From NCBI GenBank assembly GCA_938030915.1, contig CALHIO010000249.1, positions 1 to 5,015 of the forward strand: a stretch of 5,015 nucleotides of DNA, written 5' to 3'. The stretch is from an uncultured Gemmatimonadota bacterium. Lineage in GTDB: Bacteria; Gemmatimonadota; Gemmatimonadetes; Longimicrobiales; Gaopeijiaceae. Within the stretch, counting starts at the first letter, position 1. Each line of letters begins with the position of its first letter. Shown one piece after another: positions 1 through 5,015 of this stretch. Position numbers and translations under genes: made by a program. The notes beneath the pieces are model-generated. The model was not told the origin of the DNA and did not search any database. It saw nothing but the letters and a program-made list of their open reading frames with translations.

Positions 1-2
1 GT

Positions 3-119
3 GCCGTGGCAGCCGTTTTGTGCATGTCGTACCTGACGACCACTTGGATCCGCGGCCGCGAAGCGAGAGCTTCGATGCGTGCAGCCGAAGCCGCCGCGCA
101 TCGCCGGGTACTGATCTAG
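3..119 (+). CDS. C-terminal end of an unrecognised upstream gene (5' partial)
   Basis: A frame open from the left edge reads 38 codons and ends at a TAG at 117-119. It begins with a hydrophobic stretch (AVAAVLCMSYLTTW) and continues into a basic, alanine- and arginine-rich tail ending HRRVLI. That pattern fits the end of a last membrane helix followed by a cytoplasmic tail. Codon third positions are mostly G or C, as in the neighbouring genes. The stop lies 36 bp before the next gene on the same strand, so the two may be co-transcribed. The fragment is too short to assign a family. A competing frame is also open here, running to 811, but it covers the phosphatidyltransferase out of frame and its arginine/proline/serine-rich product looks like a shadow. 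The coding call therefore rests on composition and context only. Confidence 0.42.
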   Translation, partial: AVAAVLCMSYLTTTWIRGREARASMRAAEAAAHRRVLI

Positions 120-155
120 GCGGCGGGCCTCGTTCCTCGAACGCGACGAAGGTCC

Positions 156-740
156 ATGCTCCGAGCGACTCTGTGGGTTCTGACCCTCGCTCGAGTCGGT
201 CTCATTCCGTTTTTTGTGGTCGCGGGCCTGAACGCGCAGGAACTCGCCCGTGCAGGAGAGGATCCTTCGACACCGAGATTGCTCGCCCTCGGCCTCGTAG
301 TCGTGATGGGGGTGACCGACCTCCTCGACGGGTGGATGGCGCGCCGCTTCGATCTCTCCTCGCAGATTGGCGCCGTGGTGGATGCGGTGGCCGACAAGCT
401 GGTGCAGGTCGCATTGGTGGCGTTCTTCACCCTCAGCGTCGGACCCGTCTTCACGGCTCTTCCTCTCTGGTTTCTGGTGACCGTATTCGGACGGGACCTG
501 GTGCTTCTTGTGGGCGTGAGCGTGCTCCGGCTCCGGTATGGCCCTCTGCAGGTCGTCCACCGGGGTCACGGCCGAGTCGCGAGCGTGCTCATGTTCGGGG
601 TACTCGGCTGGTCTGCCCTGGGGCTTCCGATGTGGGGCTTGCTGCCCCTCATGCTGGGGGCAGCGGGCGTGTCGGTGTATTCGGCGACGATCTACGCCCT
701 GGATGGGGCTGCTCAGGGCAGGGCGATGTCGGGCCGGTGA
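156..740 (+). CDS. CDP-alcohol phosphatidyltransferase family membrane protein
   Basis: This 194-residue integral-membrane enzyme should transfer a phosphatidyl group from CDP-diacylglycerol to an alcohol acceptor, releasing CMP, in phospholipid synthesis at the inner membrane. The family signature is complete: D55-x2-D58-G59-x2-A62-R63-x8-G72-x3-D76-x3-D80, which supplies the two-metal and CDP-binding aspartates. The N-terminus (LTLARVGLIPFF, residues 9-20) matches the usual first helix. Further hydrophobic segments lie near residues 43-54, 83-105, 106-125, 141-158 and 161-181, giving about six helices, normal for the family. The GRD at 112-114 and the later basic stretch VVHRGHGR (133-140) resemble the cardiolipin synthase and phosphatidylglycerophosphate synthase branches. 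The acceptor cannot be fixed from sequence. ATG 156 is preferred because it gives the standard N-terminus and no other in-frame start follows the upstream stop; GAAGG at 148-152 is only 3 nt away, a short spacing. Family call is secure, substrate is not. Confidence 0.93.
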   Translation: MLRATLWVLTLARVGLIPFFVVAGLNAQELARAGEDPSTPRLLALGLVVVMGVTDLLDGWMARRFDLSSQIGAVVDAVADKLVQVALVAFFTLSVGPVFTALPLWFLVTVFGRDLVLLVGVSVLRLRYGPLQVVHRGHGRVASVLMFGVLGWSALGLPMWGLLPLMLGAAGVSVYSATIYALDGAAQGRAMSGR

Positions 741-747
741 GCCGTTC

Positions 748-1875
748 CTACGTCGTTCCGCAGAAGCGTACGATCGCTCGGGCGAGAGACCGCGCCATCG
801 TTTCAAGCTGAGCGATCTCGACGTATTCGTCGGGCCGATGCGCCCGGCGGATGTCTCCCGCCCCAAAGAGGACCACGGGCATCTTGGCGAGATGCTGGAG
901 GAGGCCTGCGTCCGCGCCGAAGGTGACGCCCTCAAGCACCGCAGCGGCCCCGAGCTCCTCGGTCACCGAGCGTGAGAGCGTTCGCACGAGTGGGTCATCG
1001 ACAGGTGTCTTCGCGGGCAGGAAGCGGCCACCCCACCACTCGACGACCGGTGGATGATCCGTGAGAAACGCATCGGCCCGTGCCGCGGCTGCGACGGCGG
1101 CCTCGAGGGACGAACGTGCTTCGTCGAGGGATTCGTCCGGCCGCACGCCGAGCCGCCCCTCCATGGAGGCGTGATCCGGGACAGAAGAGGCCCAGTCTCC
1201 GCCACTCATCGTACCGATACTGATGGGATAGGGGGTCGAGAAGGCTGAGTATAGAGGGTCTCGGACCGCATTGCGGTTGCGTTCGGCTTCCAAAGCCTGA
1301 ACAGCGGCATAGATACGGAATGCGTTTTCGAAGGCGCTGATCCCCTCATCGCGGACCGCTCCGTGTGCAGCCCTGCCTGGAACCCTGATCCGGAAATTGA
1401 CGCAACCGGCCTGCACCGGTGCGACCGTCAATCCGGTCGGTTCCATCACGATCGCGCCGTCGGCACCTCCCGCGCGCAGCGTGGCTGCGAGCGTTCCGAT
1501 CCCACCATCTTCCTCACCCACGACGCTCTGGAGGTGCACGGACCCGCTGAGCTCGACGCCGGCGTCCGAGACGGCGCGAAGCGCTGCGAGTCCGGCTGCC
1601 AACTGCGCCTTCATGTCGAGCGACCCTCGGCCGTAGAGGCGGCCATCGCGCACCACGGGCTCGAATGGCGGCGAGGACCAGAGTGCCTCGTCTCCCGGTG
1701 GGACGACGTCCACATGTCCATTCAGGATGAGGCTCGGCCCACCTCCGCGGCCCTCGAGCGTCCCGATTACCCCGAGTGCCTCCTCACGCTGCAGTTCCCA
1801 CGAAGCGTCCGGGTGGTCCTGAAGGAGAGGGAGGTCGATGGACCAGACGTCCGTATCGAGCCCGATACCCGTCAT
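748..1875 (-). CDS. M20 family metallohydrolase (ArgE/DapE-type deacylase or peptidase)
   Basis: The product is a di-zinc amidohydrolase of the group that includes acetylornithine deacetylase, succinyl-diaminopimelate desuccinylase and carboxypeptidases. It cleaves an N-acyl or peptide bond, probably in the cytoplasm, as no signal peptide is seen. Counting from ATG 1875 (375 aa), metal and catalytic residues are in the expected order: H54 and D56 in GHVDVVPPGD, bridging D87 in YGRGSLDMK, catalytic and metal E121/E122 in VVGEEDGG, E145 in MEPT, and H346 in AHRPDEYV. The lid/dimerisation domain runs roughly 160-275 and carries H171 and the GGDWASSVP stretch (225-233) typical of the ArgE/DapE-like branch. 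Homology clearly extends upstream of this ATG (see 1876-2038), so this start is probably too short even though it is the first standard start in frame. It lies just downstream of the dienelactone hydrolase on the same strand, probably in one transcript. Its TAG stop is 7 bp from the convergent phosphatidyltransferase stop. The substrate is unknown; a role in arginine or lysine synthesis cannot be claimed. Confidence 0.9.
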   Translation of the reverse strand: MTGIGLDTDVWSIDLPLLQDHPDASWELQREEALGVIGTLEGRGGGPSLILNGHVDVVPPGDEALWSSPPFEPVVRDGRLYGRGSLDMKAQLAAGLAALRAVSDAGVELSGSVHLQSVVGEEDGGIGTLAATLRAGGADGAIVMEPTGLTVAPVQAGCVNFRIRVPGRAAHGAVRDEGISAFENAFRIYAAVQALEAERNRNAVRDPLYSAFSTPYPISIGTMSGGDWASSVPDHASMEGRLGVRPDESLDEARSSLEAAVAAAARADAFLTDHPPVVEWWGGRFLPAKTPVDDPLVRTLSRSVTEELGAAAVLEGVTFGADAGLLQHLAKMPVVLFGAGDIRRAHRPDEYVEIAQLETMARSLARAIVRFCGTT

Positions 1876-2038
1876 GGTTTCTGCGACGGCGCGCTGCGCG
1901 TCCGACTCTTCGCCGTTCCAGCTTGGAATCCGGATCAGCCTCGCTGCGGTCTCGAGCAGGAAGTCGATGTCGACCCTGTTCGCGACCTCGTCGAAGCGGC
2001 CTCGCAGTGGTCGTCGCGACGTCAGCGGAGGTGCTCAT
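1876..2038 (-). other. Probable true N-terminus of the M20 gene, frameshifted or using a non-standard start
   Basis: Reading the M20 frame upstream of ATG 1875, codons stay open to a TGA at 2035-2037. They encode LLETAARLIRIPSWNG (1912-1959), the usual first helix and RIPS strand of M20 enzymes, followed by an acidic stretch. The domain therefore starts about 40 or more residues before ATG 1875. No ATG, GTG or TTG exists in this frame between the TGA and 1875; only CTG codons at 2025-2023 and 2007-2005 could start it. One base off, an ATG at 2038-2036 (MSTSADVATTTARP) overlaps the end of the dienelactone hydrolase gene by 17 bp, a normal arrangement for coupled genes. Dropping one base near 1998-1992 would join that ATG to FDEVANRVDIDF and the rest of the enzyme. 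I infer one extra base in the sequence (assembly error or real mutation); CTG initiation is the alternative. Confidence 0.6.
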
Positions 2039-2915
2039 CGAAGAAGTCGATGGTGCGCTGCTGAGCGAGGCGGGCGGCCGCCTCGTCGTACCGTGGCGTG
2101 GTGTCGTTGTGGAAGCCGTGATTCACGTCCGGGTACATGTGCATGGTGTACTGTTTCCCTGCGGCCTGAAGAGCGGCTTCGAACGCCGGCCACCCTGCGT
2201 TGATGCGCTCGTCCAGTCCTGCGTACTGGATCAGGAGCGGTGCCTCGATGCTCGGCACATCTTCCGCAGCCGGTTGAGATCCGTAGAAGGGAACGCCAGC
2301 GGCCAGACCCGGGAGTCGGACGGCGAGCGTTCCCACCATGCCTCCGCCGAAGCAGAAGCCCACCGCGCCCACGCGACCGGTACTCCATTCGTGCTCCATC
2401 AGGAACTCCGCGGCCGCCACGAAGTCCTCCGTCATCGTGGCCCGGTCGAGCTGACGCTGCATCGCGCGGCCCTCGTCGTCGTTCCCGGGATATCCTCCGA
2501 GGGGCGTGAGCGCATCCGGTCCGAACGCGAGAAAGCCCGCCACAGCCATGCGGCGTACGACGTCCTCGATGTACGGGTTGAGTCCCCGGTTCTCGTGAAT
2601 GACCAGGACGGCGGGCCAGGGCCCTTCGGATGACGAGGGCCACGCCATATACCCGCGCATGCGGCCCGAACCGGATGGAGATTCGTACTCGACGTACTCT
2701 GGCCGAATGCGCGGGTCGTCGACCGGAATCTCTGCGGCGAGGGCGTAGTCGGGACTCAGGGCGTCGAGGAACGCCGCCGCCGTCATCCCGCCGACCGCGA
2801 ACTTGGCGGACTCGTCGAGGAAGGCTCGACGGTCGATCAGGCCGTGTACGTACTGGTCGAAAAGAGAGAGTACTTCTCTCGGAAAGCGGTCGGCCGTGAG
2901 GCGTTCTTGATCCAT
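2022..2915 (-). CDS. Dienelactone hydrolase family protein with N-terminal leader
   Basis: This 297-residue alpha/beta hydrolase belongs to the dienelactone hydrolase (carboxymethylenebutenolidase-like) family, which hydrolyses lactones or esters with a cysteine nucleophile. The core occupies about residues 75-297. It shows E108 in HENRG, nucleophile C188 in VGFCFGGG, D235 in AGLDERIN and H266 in VNHGFHND, so the Cys-Asp-His triad is complete. Residues 1-65 precede the domain and include DRRAFLDESAKFAVGG (28-43), then an alanine-rich stretch. This resembles a twin-arginine leader set inward from the start, but it carries acidic residues and its hydrophobic part is weak, so export is uncertain. 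GGAG (plus-strand 2926-2923) lies 7 nt upstream of ATG 2915, supporting the start. It is the first gene of a minus-strand pair; the probable M20 start at 2038 lies inside its last codons, suggesting translational coupling. The true substrate is unknown, and no aromatic-degradation genes accompany it. Confidence 0.9.
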   Translation of the reverse strand: MDQERLTADRFPREVLSLFDQYVHGLIDRRAFLDESAKFAVGGMTAAAFLDALSPDYALAAEIPVDDPRIRPEYVEYESPSGSGRMRGYMAWPSSSEGPWPAVLVIHENRGLNPYIEDVVRRMAVAGFLAFGPDALTPLGGYPGNDDEGRAMQRQLDRATMTEDFVAAAEFLMEHEWSTGRVGAVGFCFGGGMVGTLAVRLPGLAAGVPFYGSQPAAEDVPSIEAPLLIQYAGLDERINAGWPAFEAALQAAGKQYTMHMYPDVNHGFHNDTTPRYDEAAARLAQQRTIDFFDEHLR

Positions 2916-3155
2916 GCTCGGACTCCGAAGGGATGAAGCCTGAAGTGTATCGGGGGGTCCAGGGGCTCGCTACGGGATGTGCGGGTGGCGGAAGCCGCTC
3001 TCGCTGTGCCAGAGGACCTCGGGGACCGTGAGCTGCCGCATCAGACGCGGTTCCCGGCGTGGGCAGCGTGTGTACTCTGGCCCGGCTCATCACCCCATGG
3101 CCTGAACTTCCGGGCCCGATTAACCTGTCCGGCGGACGATACCCGGATCGGTAGC

Positions 3156-3169
3156 CGAAGGAACCTTCG
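3156..3169. repeat. Short inverted repeat CGAAGG-AA-CCTTCG
   Basis: The two 6-bp arms are perfect and separated by AA. The site lies 78 bp before the dehydrogenase ATG. The spacer is too short for a stable full-length RNA hairpin, so if functional it is better read as a dimeric-protein operator. A 12-base symmetric match can arise by chance in GC-rich DNA, and no second copy was noticed. Confidence 0.25.
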
Positions 3170-3205
3170 CTCCCTCGCCGGTGTCCGTCCGGCCAATCGA
3201 CACCC

Positions 3206-3225
3206 TCGGGGGTTCGGACCCCCGA
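3206..3225 (+). promoter_or_regulatory. GC-rich hairpin just upstream of the dehydrogenase ribosome binding site
   Basis: TCGGGGGT (3206-3213) pairs perfectly with ACCCCCGA (3218-3225) around a TCGG loop. It ends 8 nt before the AGGAG ribosome binding site at 3234-3238. In a dehydrogenase transcript it would sit in the 5' leader and could affect translation, mRNA stability or transcription read-through. No U-run follows, so a simple intrinsic terminator is less likely. The pairing is seen directly; the function is inference. Confidence 0.45.
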
Positions 3226-3233
3226 AGCCCATC

Positions 3234-3238
3234 AGGAG
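3234..3238 (+). promoter_or_regulatory. Ribosome binding site AGGAG fixing the dehydrogenase start
   Basis: AGGAG lies 8 nt before ATG 3247, an optimal spacing. The same frame is also open from a GTG at 3181, but that start would put 22 polar residues before the signal peptide and has no comparable binding site. The downstream ATG is therefore chosen. Confidence 0.8.
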
Positions 3239-3246
3239 ATCCCGAG

Positions 3247-4410
3247 ATGTCTCGACGTATAACGCCGTTGCTTGCCGCTGCGGCGATGATCCTCACGACC
3301 GCGCCTACGCTGGTCGCTCAGGACCCGGGCGAATTCCGGCGTTCTGCCTGGCACGACTACCGTATCGTGACGGTTGCGGAAGGTCTTGTGAATCCGTGGG
3401 CGATGGCCTTCCTGCCGAATGGCGACATGCTGGTGACGGAGCGTCCGGGCCGCCTCCGGATCGTTCGCGACGGCCAGCTTCTGCCGGGCTCGGTCGAAGG
3501 GCTGCCGGACATCTACGTCCGGGGCCAGGGTGGTCTGCTCGACATCGTTCCACACCCGGACTTCGGCTCCAACCATCTCGTATACATCTCGTATTCGAAG
3601 CCGCAGGGCGATGACGCGTCGACGACCGCGATCATCCGCGCCCGGTTCGAGAACGATGCGCTGCACGATGTCGAGGAGCTGTTCGAGGCGAATTCCGCGG
3701 GGCGTGGACACTACGGCTCGCGAATCATCTTCGACGGCCAAGGTCACATCTTCTTCAGCGTCGGCGATCGGCAGGCGCCGCCGCGCGGAGATCTGGAAAA
3801 CCATCCAGCGCAGGATCGCTCCAACCATCACGGTACCATCAACCGTCTGATGGAGGACGGAAGCATTCCGTCGGACAATCCCTTCGCCGGCCAGGATGGG
3901 ATCGAGCCCAGCATCTACAGCTACGGCCATCGCAATCCTCAAGGGCTGATCTTCGACCCGGCTACGGGGAACATCTGGTCGACCGAGCACGGCCCTCAGG
4001 GTGGCGACGAAGTGAACCTCGTGACAGGTGGTGCGAACTACGGGTGGCCTGTGGTCGGGTACGGGGTGAATTACGGTTCTGGTTCGAAGATCCATGAGGC
4101 GACGATGCGCGAGGGGTGGGAAAACCCGCGGCATATCTGGGTGCCTTCGATCGGTACGTCCGGCTTGATGATGTATGATGGAGAGCGGTTTCCTGCCTGG
4201 CGCGGCGACCTGTTCGCCGGTGGCCTGACCGGTGAGGTCCTCGTTCGGGTCAGCCTCGACAGGGATGTGGTCACGGGCTCCGAGAACCTGGTGCAGCGTA
4301 TCGGGCGCATCCGCGACGTCCGGCAGGGGCCGGATGGGTTCATCTACCTCGCTCTCGAAAACAGGAGAGGTGAGCCGAGCTCGATCGTGCGGCTGGAGCC
4401 TGCCTACTGA
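3247..4410 (+). CDS. Secreted PQQ-dependent sugar dehydrogenase (glucose/sorbosone dehydrogenase family)
   Basis: The 387-residue product is a six-bladed beta-propeller quinoprotein of the soluble aldose sugar dehydrogenase type (relatives: E. coli YliI and soluble glucose dehydrogenase). These oxidise aldoses to lactones in the periplasm using PQQ and calcium. A signal peptide is clear: MSRR, a hydrophobic core (residues 7-23) and a likely cut after LVA near residue 24. Family landmarks follow in order: GLVNPWAMAFLPNGDMLVTER (split as 46-55 and 56-66), GGLLDIVPHPDF (95-106), H155 in GRGHYGSR as the expected catalytic base, SVGDR (171-175), GHRNPQGL (227-234) with the PQQ-contacting arginine and asparagine, EHGPQGGDE (247-255) and NYGWP (264-268). 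Length suits the family, with no frameshift. Start is set by AGGAG at 3234-3238. It is transcribed away from the hydrolase pair and followed by a strong hairpin at 4432-4466, so it is likely monocistronic. The sugar cannot be predicted, and no PQQ synthesis gene is in the window. Confidence 0.94.
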   Translation: MSRRITPLLAAAAMILTTAPTLVAQDPGEFRRSAWHDYRIVTVAEGLVNPWAMAFLPNGDMLVTERPGRLRIVRDGQLLPGSVEGLPDIYVRGQGGLLDIVPHPDFGSNHLVYISYSKPQGDDASTTAIIRARFENDALHDVEELFEANSAGRGHYGSRIIFDGQGHIFFSVGDRQAPPRGDLENHPAQDRSNHHGTINRLMEDGSIPSDNPFAGQDGIEPSIYSYGHRNPQGLIFDPATGNIWSTEHGPQGGDEVNLVTGGANYGWPVVGYGVNYGSGSKIHEATMREGWENPRHIWVPSIGTSGLMMYDGERFPAWRGDLFAGGLTGEVLVRVSLDRDVVTGSENLVQRIGRIRDVRQGPDGFIYLALENRRGEPSSIVRLEPAY

Positions 4411-4431
4411 GGCTCCGTTCTTTGATGCACT

Positions 4432-4466
4432 CGAGGCCCCGGAGACGCACGTGCTCCGGGGTCTCG
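4432..4466 (+). terminator. Strong hairpin after the sugar dehydrogenase, probable terminator
   Basis: Bases 4432-4444 pair with 4454-4466 to give a 13-bp stem with one G-T (G-U) wobble, including the perfect core CCCCGGAG / CTCCGGGG, around a 9-nt loop. It begins 22 bp after the dehydrogenase stop. It lacks a downstream T-run, so it departs from the classic intrinsic terminator, though GC-rich genomes often use such stems for termination or 3'-end protection. Its near-symmetry means it could act on either strand. Confidence 0.65.
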
Positions 4467-4504
4467 GCTGTTCGAGCGGCTCTGGAGTGCGAGGCCACGT
4501 TGAC

Positions 4505-4919
4505 GTGACCGTCGCCCTCATGGTCAGTGCTCTTCTCGCGGGATGGCCCTCTCCGGTCGTCGCTCAGGCGAAGGTCGATCCGGAAGCAGGGACGGCGCAC
4601 GAGGAGGTGAAACCCGGGGTGGCGTGGAGTCTTCTGGGCACCATTCTCTCGACCCCATGAACTCGTACGAGCGGCGCAGCTTCATCGCGGCAGTGAAACG
4701 ATACTGGTGGGTCGGTGACTTTCGTCATTTCGACGTCGGGGTGGATATCGGGCCGGCGTCATTTCGGGATGTGACGAAGAGCTGATGACCCTCGCGGGCG
4801 AGACGCCTCTGGTGCCCTTTACGGGCCTCCTCGTGTGGGCGGACCTGGGACCCTTCTCGATCGATGCCTTCTACGCATATCGCGGCATCACACTCGAGAC
4901 CGGTCTGGCCTTCCGGTGA
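4505..4919 (+). pseudogene. Small exported, barrel-like protein broken by two frameshifts
   Basis: Three consecutive open segments in three frames read as one protein. Segment 1 (4505-4660, GTG start, GAGG at 4491-4494) begins with a signal-peptide-like stretch, ALMVSALLAGWPSPVVAQA, then a mature part ending GVAWSLLGTILSTP. Segment 2 (4657-4785) reads MNSYERRSFIAAVKRYWW, then alternating residues HFDVGVDIGPASF. Segment 3 (4785-4919) has GLLVWADLGPFSIDAFYAYR and ends GITLETGLAFR. The late parts look like paired beta-strands of a small outer-membrane barrel, though no family is recognised. One base restored in the CCCC run at 4653-4656 and one before the TGA at 4783 would give a single product of about 137-138 codons. 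Junctions are ATGA and TGATG, so three coupled small genes are a formal alternative, but segments 2 and 3 have no signal peptide and look like middles and ends of a protein. Decay or sequence error is more likely. Confidence 0.5.
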
Positions 4920-5015
4920 TGCCCACAGACTGATCCCGTTGCGCGGTGGGACTCGGGGCAGGGATGTTGTTGCTCGTTCTCTCGATCGTTCAGTCAACCA
5001 GGCGGTACCATGCGC

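Larger units (their letters stand above)
2916..3246. other. Divergent intergenic region (331 bp) with two inverted repeats
   Basis: This gap separates the leftward hydrolase gene from the rightward sugar dehydrogenase, so it should carry promoters for both. I see no convincing sigma-70 pair for either. AGTGTA at 2944-2949 reads TACACT on the minus strand, a possible -10 about 30 bp before ATG 2915, but no good -35 stands at the right distance. Two inverted repeats sit near the dehydrogenase, at 3156-3169 and 3206-3225. Open frames crossing the gap (for example minus strand 3232-3041) give proline/arginine-rich products with no family look and no ribosome binding site, so I annotate no gene here. 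Confidence 0.6.

Noticed and set aside
46..59. Adjacent BamHI, SacII and NotI recognition sites (GGATCCGCGGCCGC), as in a cloning polylinker
   Set aside because: The surrounding open frame continues through it and there is no other vector-like sequence. GC-rich DNA produces such runs by chance.
20..811. 263-codon plus-strand frame across the left end
   Set aside because: It runs out of frame through the phosphatidyltransferase gene, and its product is arginine-, serine- and proline-rich with no recognisable domain.
1363..2064. 233-codon plus-strand frame opposite the M20 gene (and further plus-strand frames at 1776-2633)
   Set aside because: Both lie antisense to genes with complete catalytic motifs and have low-complexity, cysteine- and arginine-rich products.
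2944..2949. TACACT (minus strand) as a -10 box for the hydrolase promoter
   Set aside because: The distance to the start is sensible but no acceptable -35 hexamer stands 16-18 bp upstream, so it is not annotated as a promoter.
2035..3093. 352-codon minus-strand frame over the dienelactone hydrolase
   Set aside because: It is an out-of-frame shadow: arginine-rich, without motifs, and crossing the intergenic gap. The hydrolase frame carries the catalytic triad.
3181..3246. Earlier GTG start for the sugar dehydrogenase
   Set aside because: It would bury the signal peptide behind 22 extra polar residues, run through the leader hairpin and ignore the well-placed AGGAG before ATG 3247.
3232..4521. 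429-codon open frame on the minus strand opposite the sugar dehydrogenase
   Set aside because: Its codons align position-for-position with the sense codons, the usual cause of long antisense frames in GC-rich DNA. The product shows no family motifs, while the sense strand has a full set plus a signal peptide and ribosome binding site.
4964..5015. Possible start of a further gene at the right edge (ATG 4964 with a leader-like MLLLVLSIV, or ATG 5010 after AGGCGG)
   Set aside because: The two candidates are in different frames, only 17 codons or 2 codons are visible, and neither has a well-spaced ribosome binding site. The window ends before it can be decided.

Overview
This is a GC-rich bacterial chromosomal stretch with densely packed genes. 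Lipid and cell-envelope enzymes, a PQQ-type sugar dehydrogenase with a signal peptide, and a barrel-like exported protein point to a Gram-negative-type organism. The protein style (an AxxVAQ-like signal peptide, a dienelactone hydrolase with an N-terminal RRxFL leader) is what I associate with Gemmatimonadota, Acidobacteriota or similar environmental phyla. That placement is inference; the window has no taxonomic marker.

Layout, left to right. Positions 1-119 (+) hold what looks like the last 38 codons of an unrecognised gene. At 156-740 (+) is an integral-membrane CDP-alcohol phosphatidyltransferase with the complete family signature. Its stop lies 7 bp from the stop of a convergent minus-strand pair: a dienelactone-hydrolase-family protein (2915-2022) followed by an M20/ArgE-DapE-type metallohydrolase (748-1875 from its first ATG). 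The M20 frame continues upstream of that ATG with clearly homologous sequence but has no ATG, GTG or TTG there. The gene probably starts at the ATG at 2038, inside the end of the hydrolase gene, and carries a one-base frameshift, or else it uses a non-standard start. Positions 2916-3246 are a 331-bp divergent intergenic region with two inverted repeats. At 3247-4410 (+) is a secreted PQQ-dependent sugar (glucose/sorbosone-type) dehydrogenase, followed by a strong hairpin at 4432-4466. The right end (4505-4919) carries coding-like sequence split over three frames, joined at ATGA and TGATG overlaps. It reads best as one small exported, barrel-like protein broken by two one-base indels.

The genes do not form one recognisable pathway. 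The two minus-strand hydrolases are probably co-transcribed. The sugar dehydrogenase is a stand-alone periplasmic enzyme needing PQQ, and no pqq gene is in view. I found no RNA gene, insertion sequence, CRISPR array, phage part or defence system, and I do not see a convincing new biological system. The points most worth a second look are the inferred frameshifts, which may be assembly errors or gene decay, and the hairpin just ahead of the dehydrogenase ribosome binding site.
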